64,000 nucleotides of DNA from CAYJPV01 sp964396055. Lineage in GTDB: Bacteria > Acidobacteriota > Vicinamibacteria > Vicinamibacterales > JAKQTR01. The stretch is taken from assembly GCA_964396055.1 (NCBI GenBank), contig CAYNDV010000002.1, positions 1 through 64,000 on the forward strand, given 5' to 3'. Below the pieces are notes generated by a model. It saw only the letters and a list, made by a program, of their open reading frames with translations. It searched no databases and was not told where the DNA came from. Both the position numbers and the translations under genes were made by a program. This document shows, one piece after another, positions 24,569 through 34,589 of the stretch (position 1 is its first letter; every line of letters begins with the position of its first letter).

Positions 24569-26746
24569 ATGCGCACACGCTCACGAGTCCTTACCCCGGT
24601 CCCCGGGGCCTGGCTGGCGGTTTGTCTGCTTGGCCTGCTGCCCGCGACGGCGCACGCCGGGCCGAAGCCGCCCAACATCCTGTTCATCATCATGGACGAC
24701 GTGGGCATCGACCAGATGCGGGCGTTCGGGTACGGCGGCGACGTGCCCCCGCGCACACCGACCATCGACAGGATCGCCGGCGCTGGCGTCCGCTTCAACA
24801 ATACCTGGTCGATGCCCGCCTGCTCGACCAGCCGTTCGGTCTTCTTCGACGGCCGCTTCCCGTTGCGCACGAACGTGCTCGGCGCGCAGGGCCCGGACGA
24901 CCTGTCGAACTCGCACGTCTCGCCGTTCGAGACCACGACGCCCAGGCTGCTGAAGAAGCGGGGCTATCAGAGCGCGTTGTTCGGCAAGTTCCATCTCGGG
25001 CTGCAGGGGACCAACCCGTTCCGCTATGCCATGCCCGTATCGCTCGGCTGGGACTACTTCTCGGGGGCGCTCGACGAATCCGGCGACCCGGCGTCTATCG
25101 ACACCACGGCGGGGGGCGTGGCCCCACCTGGCACCTGGACCTGCGGCTTCGTTCCCGGCTCCGATCAGACGAGTCCCGCCGACCCAGGTTACTCCGGCGC
25201 CGACTGGGGCGCCTGTTACGCGGCCGACAACACCTGTCAGCCCATGGAAACCGTGGCGGGAATCCCGCCGGGCCGGACCTGCCGGGACAGCGGCGGCATC
25301 TTCGATCCAGGCCAGGCGTGCCAGGAGACGCGGCCCCCGAACATCAACTTCTCGACCCTCAGCGCGCATTACGTGTCGCCCCTCGTCATCAACCACGAGA
25401 GCGGCGCCGTGGAAGTCGTGCCGCTCACCGATCTCCGCGCGCGGACCTACCGCGGCAGCGTCCCGGTGGACGCCGCCATCGAGTGGATTGCGCGTCAATC
25501 GAAGACCACGCCCTGGATGGCGACGGTGAGCTTCGCGTCGGCCCACACCCCCGTCATGCAGCCGCCGCCCGCCCTGCTGGCGTCGGGCGCCGCCGCCACC
25601 AGCGGTCTCGACTGCGCGGACGCCATCGCGCAACGGGTGTTGACGAACCAGATGGTCGAGGCCCTCGACACGGAGATCGGGCGGCTGCTCGTGGCCACGG
25701 GCCTCGCCCGCCGTGGCCGGGACGGGGGCATCGTGTACCGGCCAGGCGACACGGACACGATGGTCGTCATCGTCGGCGACAACGGGAGCTTCGGCAACAC
25801 GGTGAAGCTCCCCTTCGACCCGACGCGGGCCAAGGGCACGGCGTACCAGACGGGCGTGTGGGTGCCCGTCGTCGTCGCCGGGCCGCTGGTCAGGCAGCCG
25901 GGCCGCACCGTCACCCACATGACGAACATCGCCGACCTCTACCAGTTGTTCGGCGAGATCGCCGGCCTCAACGTGCCGAAGAGCGTCCCACGGACGATTG
26001 ACTCGGTGGCCATGCTGCCCTACCTGCGCGACCCGCAGCACGGCGCCATCCGCAAGTGGAACTTCACCCAGGTGGGCCCGAACCTCCAGGCGAACGGCAG
26101 CCTCAACGGTCCGTGCACCATTGCCAGCACCTGCACCCAGATTCCCGTGACGAAGAGCGTCTGCGAGGACAACGGCGGGGTCTGGTGGGGAGCCGGCGCG
26201 GACAACCCGGACCTGCCGCCTGAGGGTCTCAAGCTGTGCTGCGAGGTCAACGTGTGGCTCACGGAGCATACGCCGGAAGGAGAAGATCCGCCGCGTTATA
26301 CGATTCAGCCGCTGTCGGCCGCCGCCATCCGCAACGCACGGTACAAGGTGGTCCGGAACTCGACCCAGCTGAATGACGCGGCGTTCACCCGGTGCGAACC
26401 GACGACGACGAACGAATTCTACGAGGTCGATCAGGCCGTGCCCACGCCGAAGCTCGACCGCGAGGGACTCGATCTCCTGCAGTTGCCGAAGCTCACGCCG
26501 AAGCAGCAGGCCAGCTACGCCGCCCTGTCGACGCAGCTCGACCGGATCCTCGCTTCGCAGCCGGCCTGCCCCGGCGACGGCAATCTGGACGGCGTGGTGG
26601 ATCGGCGGGACGTGGCGGACTGGCAGACCTACGCGGCGTTCACGCAGGGCAAGTCGAGCTGGTACGACCTCAATATCGACGGCAGGACCGACGCGGACGA
26701 TCTGGCGATCATCCAGGCGCACATGGGCACGCGGTGCGCGAAGTAG
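24569..26746 (+). CDS. Exported sulfatase with C-terminal dockerin-like module
   Basis: The protein has 725 residues and a signal peptide (to about residue 30, AHAG). Sulfatase features are the metal Asp pair in IIMDDVG (43-44), KFHLG, HTP and VGDNGSFG. The formylglycine site reads CSTSR (Cys85-Arg89) in place of C-x-P/A-x-R, so maturation is uncertain. The last 58 residues hold two dockerin-type calcium loops (PGDGNLDGVVDRRDV and YDLNIDGRTDADDL). Cys-rich segments near 170-250 and 500-560 are unusual for sulfatases and support an extracellular site. The substrate is not known. Confidence 0.82.
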   Translation: MRTRSRVLTPVPGAWLAVCLLGLLPATAHAGPKPPNILFIIMDDVGIDQMRAFGYGGDVPPRTPTIDRIAGAGVRFNNTWSMPACSTSRSVFFDGRFPLRTNVLGAQGPDDLSNSHVSPFETTTPRLLKKRGYQSALFGKFHLGLQGTNPFRYAMPVSLGWDYFSGALDESGDPASIDTTAGGVAPPGTWTCGFVPGSDQTSPADPGYSGADWGACYAADNTCQPMETVAGIPPGRTCRDSGGIFDPGQACQETRPPNINFSTLSAHYVSPLVINHESGAVEVVPLTDLRARTYRGSVPVDAAIEWIARQSKTTPWMATVSFASAHTPVMQPPPALLASGAAATSGLDCADAIAQRVLTNQMVEALDTEIGRLLVATGLARRGRDGGIVYRPGDTDTMVVIVGDNGSFGNTVKLPFDPTRAKGTAYQTGVWVPVVVAGPLVRQPGRTVTHMTNIADLYQLFGEIAGLNVPKSVPRTIDSVAMLPYLRDPQHGAIRKWNFTQVGPNLQANGSLNGPCTIASTCTQIPVTKSVCEDNGGVWWGAGADNPDLPPEGLKLCCEVNVWLTEHTPEGEDPPRYTIQPLSAAAIRNARYKVVRNSTQLNDAAFTRCEPTTTNEFYEVDQAVPTPKLDREGLDLLQLPKLTPKQQASYAALSTQLDRILASQPACPGDGNLDGVVDRRDVADWQTYAAFTQGKSSWYDLNIDGRTDADDLAIIQAHMGTRCAK

Positions 26747-26787
26747 CGGGTGGGTAACGGCCGACGGGCGAGTCCGTCTTCACGATT

Positions 26788-26823
26788 CCGGGCGGCGCGC
26801 CGCGCGCCTGACGCGCCGCCCGG
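26788..26823. terminator. Bidirectional hairpin between convergent genes
   Basis: A 12-bp GC-rich stem CCGGGCGGCGCG / CGCGCCGCCCGG with a 12-nt loop lies between the sulfatase stop (26746) and the DUF1080 stop (26832). There is no U-tract. Confidence 0.55.
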
Positions 26824-26831
26824 CGGTCAAC

Positions 26832-27572
26832 CTACAGTTCGCGAATCTTGATGTTGCGGAACCAGATGGCGTAGCCGTGGTCCTGGAGGCCGATGTAGCC
26901 TTCCTTCGCGATGCCCTCGAGGAACCCCGGGAACGTCTTGAACTTGCTGTTCTGCACCATGGCGTCCCACTCGGGCGTCCACAACGTGTACTCGACCACC
27001 TTCATCCCGTTCTGCGTGTGCGTCACCTTCCCGTCCTTCACGCGGACGACGATGGTGTTCCACTCGCCGACGGGCTTCACGCTCTTCGGGTCGGCCGCCA
27101 GCATGTCGTAGAGCGACCCGGCGAGGTGGCTGGCGATCTTGTTGTCGGTGGCGTCGACGTTGTCGAGCACCTGCACCTCGGGCGCCGCGAAGTAGATCGG
27201 CTTGCCGGGCACTTCGCGCACGTTGAAGAAGATGCCTGAGTTGCCGGCCTTCTCGGTCTTCCAGTCGATCGACAGCTCGAAATTGCGGTACTGCTTCACC
27301 CCGTACAGGATGTCGCCGCCGGCGCCCTGGCCGGGTTTCTTCCCCGGGGCCGTGAAGACCTTCATGGCCTGGTCTTCGATCACCCAGTTGGCGGGCATGG
27401 CGGTGCCATTGCACTGGCGCCAGCCATCGAAACTGGTGCCGTTGAACAGGAGCACCCAGCCCTGTTTCTTCTCGGCGTCCGAGAGTGTGTTGGGGGCCTG
27501 GGCCCACGAGGGCGCGGAGACGGAGAGGGCCAGGAGGGCGGCAATGGCGGAACGGACGATGGTGGTGTGCAT
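26832..27572 (-). CDS. DUF1080 / 3-keto-disaccharide hydrolase-family protein, exported
   Basis: The protein has 246 residues and a signal peptide ending about SWAQ (residue 24). The rest is one DUF1080 jelly roll: WVLLFNGTSFDGWR, FELSIDWKTEKAGNSGIFF, EWNTIVVRVKDGKVTHTQNG and GYIGLQDHGYAIWFRNIKI are signatures. Some members hydrolyse 3-keto-glucosides made by Gfo/Idh-type dehydrogenases; others have no known activity. ATG 27572 was chosen because the signal starts there, although the frame stays open much further upstream. A Gfo/Idh protein is also encoded in the window (41498), but not in this operon. Confidence 0.85.
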   Translation of the reverse strand: MHTTIVRSAIAALLALSVSAPSWAQAPNTLSDAEKKQGWVLLFNGTSFDGWRQCNGTAMPANWVIEDQAMKVFTAPGKKPGQGAGGDILYGVKQYRNFELSIDWKTEKAGNSGIFFNVREVPGKPIYFAAPEVQVLDNVDATDNKIASHLAGSLYDMLAADPKSVKPVGEWNTIVVRVKDGKVTHTQNGMKVVEYTLWTPEWDAMVQNSKFKTFPGFLEGIAKEGYIGLQDHGYAIWFRNIKIREL

Positions 27573-27694
27573 GCGTGCAGTGCCTCGTGATGAACGGCAG
27601 GAAACGCCGCGGAGGATAGTACGGCCAACCGCAAGGTGGAAACCTACGGCAGGACGGCCGTGGCGGGCGTGCAGTTCGGGTTCTGAGGGTTCGC

Positions 27695-27719
27695 GCCCGC
27701 CGGCTGCATGCCGGCGGGC
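27695..27719 (-). terminator. Hairpin after the histone-like gene
   Basis: A perfect 10-bp stem GCCCGCCGGC / GCCGGCGGGC with loop TGCAT lies 15 nt beyond the stop of the minus-strand gene. It lacks a U-tract. Confidence 0.5.
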
Positions 27720-27733
27720 AGCCCTTCCGGAAC

Positions 27734-28081
27734 CTAGCGCTTCTTGGCCTTCTTGACGACCTTCTTGCCCACCTTGACGACGGGCGTCTTGGCGGCCTTC
27801 TTGGCGGGCTTGGCCGCCTTCCTGGCCGGTTTCGCGGCCTTCTTGGCCGGCTTCTTCGCCGCCTTCTTGGCGGGCTTGGCGACCTTCTTGGCCGGTTTCG
27901 CCACCTTCTTGGCCGGCTTCGCCGCCTTCTTCACGGGCTTGGCGGCCTTCTTGGCCGGTTTCTTTGCCGCCTTCTTCTTCGGGGCTGGCGCAGGTGCCGG
28001 GGCAGGCTCCGGGGCTGGCACGGGCGCGGGCGCTTCGGCCACGGGAGCCGGCGCGTCGGTCACAACGGGTGTCTCGTCCAT
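27734..28081 (-). CDS. Histone H1-like Lys/Ala/Pro-repeat protein
   Basis: The protein has 115 residues. The first 34 are acidic and Pro/Ala-rich (APAPVPAPEPAPAP). The remainder is made of KKAAKPAK-type repeats, with Lys every few residues. This is the composition of eukaryotic H1 tails, AlgP and chlamydial Hc proteins, which bind DNA without base preference. GGAGGA precedes ATG 28081. It appears to be a single-gene unit with its own terminator. A nucleoid role is inferred from composition only, and the repeat DNA is prone to length change. Confidence 0.75.
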   Translation of the reverse strand: MDETPVVTDAPAPVAEAPAPVPAPEPAPAPAPAPKKKAAKKPAKKAAKPVKKAAKPAKKVAKPAKKVAKPAKKAAKKPAKKAAKPARKAAKPAKKAAKTPVVKVGKKVVKKAKKR

Positions 28082-28213
28082 GGTAGCGTCCTCCGCTCCG
28101 TCGGCGTTCGTGCGACGGAGTCATGCATCACGCGCAGTATAGGGACGCGCCATCAGGCCTGCAAGATCGAAAACGCACTCGACGCCTGCTGCAGGGCGAC
28201 GCGACCTGCCTGG

Positions 28214-31200
28214 TCACTTCCGGGCCCCGGCCGGTCGGCTCCCCGGTCGCGCCGACGCGCGCAGCAGGCGCCCGTCGGCTGTTCGGCACGTCCACACCCC
28301 GCTGACCTCGTTGAACACGCACGGATCGGCCGCGCCGTCGCCATCGAGATCACACGCGACAGGAACCGTGCCGGCGGAACGGCCCGGCCGCCACGTTCGA
28401 CTGGCGATGCCGTCCACCAGCCATTCGCCCGTTGCCAGCCGGAATACGGCGCGATCGATGGCCCCGTCCCCGTCGTAGTCCGCCGGAACCGGGATGTCGC
28501 CCTCTCGACCCCATCTCGCCATCCGGCCCTCGAGCCCGATCCACTCACCCGTTGCCGGGCGGAACACGGTCGGCTCGGCCGTGCCATCGCCGTCGAAGTC
28601 CGCGGGGACCGGTTGATCGCCGGCTTCCCCCAAGGTGACGGGGTCGGCGCCGACGATGGACCAGGTGCCCGTGGCAGGCCTGAAGACCGCGAAGTCAGCC
28701 GCACCGTCGCCATCGTAGTCCGCTGGAACCGGCCGGTCGCCGGGTTCACCGTAGATTTCGGGCGAGCCTGAACCGATGCGCCACCCGGCCGTGGCCGGGT
28801 CGAACGCTGCCGGGTCGGTGCGGCCGTCGCCGTCGAAGTCGGCTGGCACCGGCGTCCAGCCTGGCGCGTCCGGGCCCGGCACATCGTCCAGCCCCGGAAT
28901 GAACCACGCCCCGGACACGGGGTCGACCAACGCGAGATCTGCGTATCCGTCCCCGGTGAAGTCGAGCGCCGTCGGCAGACGGCCGACTCTCACCTGACGC
29001 GCGCCGCGCACGAGAATGTGGTGGCCGTCCACGCTGCCCCGGCCGACGAGGCTGCCGGATGCGCCTCCGACCGGTGTCATGGTGTAGGTCAGCAACCGGC
29101 GCCCGGCATCGAAGAACGGTCCCCACCGCAGCGTGCGTGATTGGGGATCCCAGCCCGCCCCATCGCTCGCCTCCAGCGGCACCCAGCCTGGCGGCAGCGA
29201 GTCTTCGGCAGCCCAGACCAGGGTCGACGCGGCCGGCCGGGCGGTGATGGTGACCTGCCACGTCGCACTGCGTGGCACCCTGCGCACGCGGGCCTGCAGC
29301 GTCGAGGCGCGGCCCGCCTCCCGATCTCCATACTGGAGGCTCGGACCGCCGGGCGCGCCGGGAACCCAGCACAGGGGGCAGTCACCGGCGATCCGGTGGT
29401 AGGCTTCGCCGGCCCGCCACAGGAATCCCCCTCGCGTCACGAAGTCGATAGGAATCGGATTGGGTGGCAGGGTCCAGATCTCGCCTCGCTTCCACGCCGC
29501 GCCGTACGCCGTCATCTCATCGATGACCACCCGCCAGTTCGAGTTGAGATCCGCCGGGTGTGTCTCGCACGGGCCGCTCGTCAGCGTGCCCGTGATGGCC
29601 TCGCTGTGGCCGTCGAAACTCGCCACGCCCGCAAATGTGAAGAGCCCTGACGCCGACGCGGGTGGCGTCACGACGTAGGTGAGGGTCCTCGCGAGCCCGT
29701 CGAGGAACAGGCCGAACTTCACCTTCCCGGTTGCGGCATCGAACACGCCGCCATCGGACACGTCAGAGACACCCCACCCGCCTGGCGGCAGGTCTTCGAC
29801 GGCGTAGCTGACCACGCCCGCCCCCGGGCTCACGGCGATCGTCACCAGGAACCCGCCGCCCGCGATGTAGCAGCCGTTCATCATCCGGACGGCGGTCCCG
29901 GTGCCGCCGCCGAACGTGAATCCCCCGGCCAGCGTGGCAGAGTTACCGTCCCCGTTAGTGACGACCACTGCCACGCTGCCCGCTGCGTGGGGCGGTGTCG
30001 TGGCCGTGATGCGCGTGCTGGTCAGGACCGTCACACTCGTCGCCGGCGCGCCTCCCACGGTGACAGTGGCGCCCGGCAGGAATCCGGTGCCGGTCAGCGT
30101 GACGACGGTGCCCCCCGAAACCGGGCCGGCCGGCGGGCTCACCGACGTGAGCGTGGGCGGTGTGGCCGGCACCACGTCGAGTGTGACCGTCCGGGTGGCC
30201 GGCGTGTAGTTGGCCCCGTCTGCCGGCGTGAAGGTCACGGACAACACCTGGTCGTTCCCGACGGGCAACACGGTTCCCGCCGACGGCGTGTAGATCAGCG
30301 TGCCGGCCTGCGGCACGGTGGCATTGAGCTGACCGCCACCCAGCGGGGTGCCGTAGGTGATGGCCGCCGGCTCGGGCCATGTGATGACGGGCGTCGCCTT
30401 CAGCACGTCGATGGTGACCGTCGCGTTGGCGGTGCTGTAGTTCAGGACGTCGTTCGGCGAGAAGAACACCGACAACACCTGTCCCGCCCCCGCCTCGAGG
30501 ATCTCACCAGCCGGCGGCGTGTAGACGAAGGTCCCCGGAACATTCGCCGTGGCATTGAGCTGGGCGGCGCCGAGCGGGGTTCCGTAGGTGATGGCCGCCG
30601 GATTGGCCCACGTGATCACGGGCGTCGCGTGGGTGACGTCGATAGTGACCGTGGAGGTGGCCTGGGTGTAGTTCGTGCCGTCCTCCGGCGTGAAGGTCAC
30701 CGACAGCGTGTGGTGTCCCACACTGAGCACCACGCCCGACGCCGGGGTGTACAAGAACGAGCCGGCGACGTTGGCCGTCGCGTTCAACTGCGATGCGCCC
30801 AGGGGCGTCCCGTACACGAGGGGCGCCGGCGCCGGCCACGTGAGGATGGGCGCCGCTTTCCCGACGTCGAGGTGGACGGTCTTCGTCGCGACGGTGTAGT
30901 TGACCAGGTCAGCGGGCGTGAAGGTGACCATCAGCGGGCGGTCCTGCCCCGCATCCAGCACCGTGCCGGCCGGCGGGTCGTAGACGAACGTTCCGGCAAC
31001 GTTCGCCGTGGCATTCAGCTGGGCGCCGGACAGCGCCGTGCCGTACGTGATGCCGGCCGGGTCGTTCCACGTGATGACCGGAGCCGCCTTCGCCACCGCG
31101 TAGTGATGCGTCACGCTCCGTGTGAGTCCGGCCCGGTCGGTGCCCGTCACGGTAAAGGTCTTGTCCCCCGCCGGCGACGTGCTGATGTTCGCACCATTGG

Positions 31201-32782
31201 CCACGGTCCCCACGCAGGACGCGAGGCCCGACGTGGCGTCGCTGCAACTGAAACCCGCCGCCACCGCCTGGTTCAGGCTGTAGTTGGCGCCCTCCGGCGG
31301 TGTGGTCAGCGTGACGGATGGTTGCGTGGCGTCGCGCTTGATCGTGACGGTCCGGGAGCTGGTCCCGCCGCCGCTGGTCGCGGTACACGTGTAGTCGGTG
31401 CCCGTCGTGTCGACGGTCAGGTTCGCCGCCGAGCAGCCGGTGGTGGAGGTGATGGAAGAATCCGGATCGGTGACGGTCCACGCCACCGTGACGTTGCTCG
31501 TGTACCAGTTGTCGAGGCCGAGGGTCCCGGTCACCGTCACGGCAATCTCAGGAGGCGTGGTGTCGTTGAGGCCGATCAGTTCGACCCGGCGGACCCGGTG
31601 GTGGTACATGTCGGAAATGAGCAGGGCGCTGCCGGATCCAAACGCCAGGCCAAAGGGATTCCACAAACCGGCTTCGGTGGCCGGCCCGCCATCGCCGAGG
31701 GCATCCGTGATGCTGCCGGCTATCGTCACGATGGTCCCGTCGGTGGCCCGCACCATGCGGACCCGGTTGTTGAGGCGGTCCGAGATGTACAGATTCCCCT
31801 GCGAGTCGGTGAGCACGGCCAGTGGCTGGTTCAGTTGCGCCGCGGTTGCGGCCCCGCCATCTCCCGAAAACCCCCATGTCCCGTTGCCGGCCACCGTCGT
31901 GATGACGCCCCCCGAGACCCGGCGGACTCGGTGGTTGAACTGGTCCGCGATGTAGACGTCCCCGCCGCTGTGGACGTGCACCCCGGCAGGGCCCCAGAGC
32001 CTGGCGGTGGTCGCGGCGATGCCGTCGCCGTTGTACCCGTAGTCGTCAGTGCCCGCAATCGTCCTGATGAGCCCGGTGTTCAGATCGACACGGCGGACCC
32101 GGTTCGCCCACGCCTCTCCGCCTCCACTCGGTTGTTCGGCGATGTAGAGTCCGCCCGACCCGTCCACGGCCAGGCCCACCGGCGACGGCACGCCTGTCCC
32201 TGTGGCCGGCACGTCTTCGCCGGCGTTCGTCCACGTCCCGTCGCCGGCCACCGTCGTGATGATGCCGGTGGTGGCATGCACCCTTCGCACGCGGTGATTC
32301 CACGTGTCGGCGATGTACAGGTGGCCGGAGGCGTCGAGGGCGATGCCGTGCGGGTTGTTGAGCAGCGCCACCGTGGCCAACTGGTTGTCGCCGCCGTAAC
32401 CGCCGAAGCAGTTGTAGAACTCGTCGCAGGGGCTCGACCCCGCCACCGTCGTGATCACTCCACCCGACACACGGCGTACCCGCTGCGAGATGTTGTCGAC
32501 GAAGTAGATGTCTCCGTTGGCCGCGACGGCAATGCCCACGGGACGGTTGATCCGGGCACCAGTCGCGGATCCGCCGTCGCCCGTGAATCCCGGTTCACCC
32601 GTCCCGATCACCGTGGTGATGATCCCGCTGGTCACCCTGGGAGAGATCTCCATCGGCGCGATCCGGGCACGGACGGGCGCGATCTGGGGCCCGGGCCGTG
32701 CGTCGAGGACCACGACAACGGCCGCGAGTCCAATCGTGATGCCGATCAACACGGACGGGCGCGGAGCACCGATGGGCAGCAT
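28214..32782 (-). CDS. Giant surface protein: NHL propeller, Ig-like repeats, IPT/TIG, dockerin-like and FG-GAP modules
   Basis: The protein has 1522 residues and starts at ATG 32782 after a perfect AGGAGGT. A membrane/signal segment (about 8-27) leads into NHL repeats (GIAVAANGDIYFVDN, RVRRVSGGVITTVAG and similar, about 55-390). Ig-like domains, four tandem YGTPL repeats and an IPT/TIG domain (SPPAGPVSGGTVVTLTGTGF) follow. Next is a dockerin-like DLNSNWRVVIDEMTAYG flanked by two related domains. The tail has at least five DxDGDGxxD blocks (VPADYDGDGAADFAVFRPATG). It is certainly extracellular and calcium-binding. Adhesion or polysaccharide binding is the likely role, but no enzyme domain is seen. 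Confidence 0.85.
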   Translation of the reverse strand: MLPIGAPRPSVLIGITIGLAAVVVVLDARPGPQIAPVRARIAPMEISPRVTSGIITTVIGTGEPGFTGDGGSATGARINRPVGIAVAANGDIYFVDNISQRVRRVSGGVITTVAGSSPCDEFYNCFGGYGGDNQLATVALLNNPHGIALDASGHLYIADTWNHRVRRVHATTGIITTVAGDGTWTNAGEDVPATGTGVPSPVGLAVDGSGGLYIAEQPSGGGEAWANRVRRVDLNTGLIRTIAGTDDYGYNGDGIAATTARLWGPAGVHVHSGGDVYIADQFNHRVRRVSGGVITTVAGNGTWGFSGDGGAATAAQLNQPLAVLTDSQGNLYISDRLNNRVRMVRATDGTIVTIAGSITDALGDGGPATEAGLWNPFGLAFGSGSALLISDMYHHRVRRVELIGLNDTTPPEIAVTVTGTLGLDNWYTSNVTVAWTVTDPDSSITSTTGCSAANLTVDTTGTDYTCTATSGGGTSSRTVTIKRDATQPSVTLTTPPEGANYSLNQAVAAGFSCSDATSGLASCVGTVANGANISTSPAGDKTFTVTGTDRAGLTRSVTHHYAVAKAAPVITWNDPAGITYGTALSGAQLNATANVAGTFVYDPPAGTVLDAGQDRPLMVTFTPADLVNYTVATKTVHLDVGKAAPILTWPAPAPLVYGTPLGASQLNATANVAGSFLYTPASGVVLSVGHHTLSVTFTPEDGTNYTQATSTVTIDVTHATPVITWANPAAITYGTPLGAAQLNATANVPGTFVYTPPAGEILEAGAGQVLSVFFSPNDVLNYSTANATVTIDVLKATPVITWPEPAAITYGTPLGGGQLNATVPQAGTLIYTPSAGTVLPVGNDQVLSVTFTPADGANYTPATRTVTLDVVPATPPTLTSVSPPAGPVSGGTVVTLTGTGFLPGATVTVGGAPATSVTVLTSTRITATTPPHAAGSVAVVVTNGDGNSATLAGGFTFGGGTGTAVRMMNGCYIAGGGFLVTIAVSPGAGVVSYAVEDLPPGGWGVSDVSDGGVFDAATGKVKFGLFLDGLARTLTYVVTPPASASGLFTFAGVASFDGHSEAITGTLTSGPCETHPADLNSNWRVVIDEMTAYGAAWKRGEIWTLPPNPIPIDFVTRGGFLWRAGEAYHRIAGDCPLCWVPGAPGGPSLQYGDREAGRASTLQARVRRVPRSATWQVTITARPAASTLVWAAEDSLPPGWVPLEASDGAGWDPQSRTLRWGPFFDAGRRLLTYTMTPVGGASGSLVGRGSVDGHHILVRGARQVRVGRLPTALDFTGDGYADLALVDPVSGAWFIPGLDDVPGPDAPGWTPVPADFDGDGRTDPAAFDPATAGWRIGSGSPEIYGEPGDRPVPADYDGDGAADFAVFRPATGTWSIVGADPVTLGEAGDQPVPADFDGDGTAEPTVFRPATGEWIGLEGRMARWGREGDIPVPADYDGDGAIDRAVFRLATGEWLVDGIASRTWRPGRSAGTVPVACDLDGDGAADPCVFNEVSGVWTCRTADGRLLRASARPGSRPAGARK
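30170..31090 (-). repeat. Four tandem Ig-like protein repeats (about 76 residues each)
   Basis: Each unit contains PVITWxxPAxITYGTPLGxxQLNATANV and ends LSVTFTPxDxxNYTxAT. DNA conservation between units is high enough that recombination could change copy number. Confidence 0.8.
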
Positions 32783-33140
32783 CGCAACCTCCTGGCGCGC
32801 CCGGACCGGGCGCGAGGGAGACTGGTCAGGACGGACGGCTGCGCAGCCTGCGTACAGGTCGTGGACGGGAGGAACGCTGTGATGAGTCCGACCGACGCCC
32901 GTGCCACGCGGGGCGCCGGCTCGTACAAGGTGCAGACAGGTGCACCGCAAGCAGCGGGGGGCCCGTGAGGCGGTCGAGGATCGAGATCTCGACCGTGAGC
33001 CTGCACGTCAGAGTATCGGAGGGAGAACCAGTCAAGTCAAGCGGCGCCAGCCCCGTATCGCCCCGGCCTCCGGCCCCCTTCTCCAGCCCTCTCTAGCCCC
33101 TCTCTAGCCCCGGGCCCCCGGCCCCGAGTAACATCGCCCC
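32783..33140. other. Intergenic region upstream of surface protein and first phosphomutase
   Basis: This 358-bp stretch between divergent genes holds no convincing gene. It contains the hairpin CGGTCGAG-N9-CTCGACCG (32971-32995), which includes the palindrome TCGAGATCTCGA. Near 33090-33116 there are two copies of CCCTCTCTAG, the reverse complement of the GGCTAGAG repeat core seen at 15711 and 34481. Confidence 0.5.
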
Positions 33141-34480
33141 ATGCGGCCGCTCAAGATCGGCATCACCGGGGTCCGCGGCATTGTCGGCGAGACCCTGTCC
33201 CCGGAACTCGTCGTGTCGTTTGCCCAGGCATTCGGCACGTATCTGGACGGCGGCCGGGTGCTGGTCGGGCGCGACACACGCCCCTCGGGGCCGATGGTCC
33301 AGTCGGCCGTGGTCGCGGGCCTGCTGGCGGCGGGCTGCGACGTGGTGGATCTTGGCATCTGTCCGACGCCGACGCTGCAGCTCACCGTGCGCGACACCGA
33401 CGCGGTCGGCGGCATTTCGATCACCGCGGGCCACAACCCGTCCAACTGGAACGCGCTCAAGTTCGTCCGCCACGACGGCCTCTACCTGAACAGCACCCAG
33501 GCCGAGGAACTGCTCGACATCGTCCACCAGGGCGAGTTCGACAAGGCCACCTGGGACCGGATCCACAGCCGCGTCGACGCGCAGGACGCCGTGCCCCACC
33601 ACGTGGCCCGGCTGATGGAGGCCTTCGACGTGGAGGCTATCCGCCGGCGCCGCTTGCGCGTGGCCGTCGACTGCTGCAACGGCGCCGCCTCCATGCTGGT
33701 GCCCCGATGGCTCGAGGCGATGGGCTGCACGGTGTTGGCCATCAACGACGACGTCACCGCGCCGTTCCCGCACCAGCCGGAGCCCAAGCGCGAGACGATG
33801 GCGCAGTTGAAGGCGGTGGTCCGCGCCGGCGGCGCCGACATGGGCTTCGCGCACGACGCCAACGGCGAGCGCCTGGGCCTGGTGACGGCCGACGGCGTGG
33901 CGCTGTCGGAAGAGCTGACGCTCGTGCTGGCCGCGTCGATTGCCCTCCAGGCGTCGCCCGGCACGGTGGTCACCAACATCTCCACCACGCGTGCCGTCGA
34001 CGATGTGGCGGCGCGCCACGGGGCACGGGTGGTGCGGACGGCAGTGGGCCAGTCGTTCGTGTCCGAGGCGATGCTCGAGCATCAGGCGGTGATCGGCGGG
34101 GAGGGCAATGGTGGCGTGGCCGTGCCCCGGATCCTGGCGTCGCACGACGCGGCGGCCACCGAGGCCCTCGTCCTCGAGTTCATGGCGCGCACCGGCACGT
34201 CGCTGCACGCGTGCGTCATGAACCTGCCGCGTTATCACATGCTCAAGCTCGACTTCCCGGTCAAACCCAGCGCGATCTACGGAATCCTGCAGGCATTCCG
34301 CGAGGACGTGGAGGCCGAGCACCCGGACGCGGACGTGTCGGACGGCGTCAAGGTCACGTGGCCGGACGGCTGGGTCCACGTGCGATCGTCGCAGACGGAG
34401 TCGATGATCCGCATCATCGCCGAGGCCCCCACGCCCGAGCGGGCCGGCGCCATGGCGGACTGGGCCCGGGATCAACTGGG

Positions 34481-34493
<13 letters not shown>
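33141..34493 (+). CDS. Phosphohexomutase paralogue with degraded active site (probable pseudoenzyme)
   Basis: The protein has 450 residues with the full alpha-D-phosphohexomutase layout (GITGVRGIVGE, VLVGRDTRPSG, GGEGNGGV, C-terminal RSSQTESMIRI). The phosphoserine loop reads TAGHNP: Gly97 (codon 33429-33431, GGC) replaces the catalytic Ser. The metal loop DxDxDR reads Asp239-Ala-Asn-Gly-Glu-Arg. It should therefore not work by the normal mechanism. The downstream paralogue (34590) is intact. ATG 33141 opens the conserved N-terminus. Its TAG stop lies in a GGCTAGA repeat. A regulatory or hetero-oligomer role is inference. Confidence 0.85.
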
Positions 34494-34574
<81 letters not shown>

Positions 34575-34589
34575 AAGGATCAACCACCG

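Noticed and set aside
29987..32968. A 993-codon open frame antisense to the giant surface protein
   Set aside because: Composition is Arg/Gly-rich with no motif; the minus-strand protein has clear NHL, IPT and FG-GAP modules.
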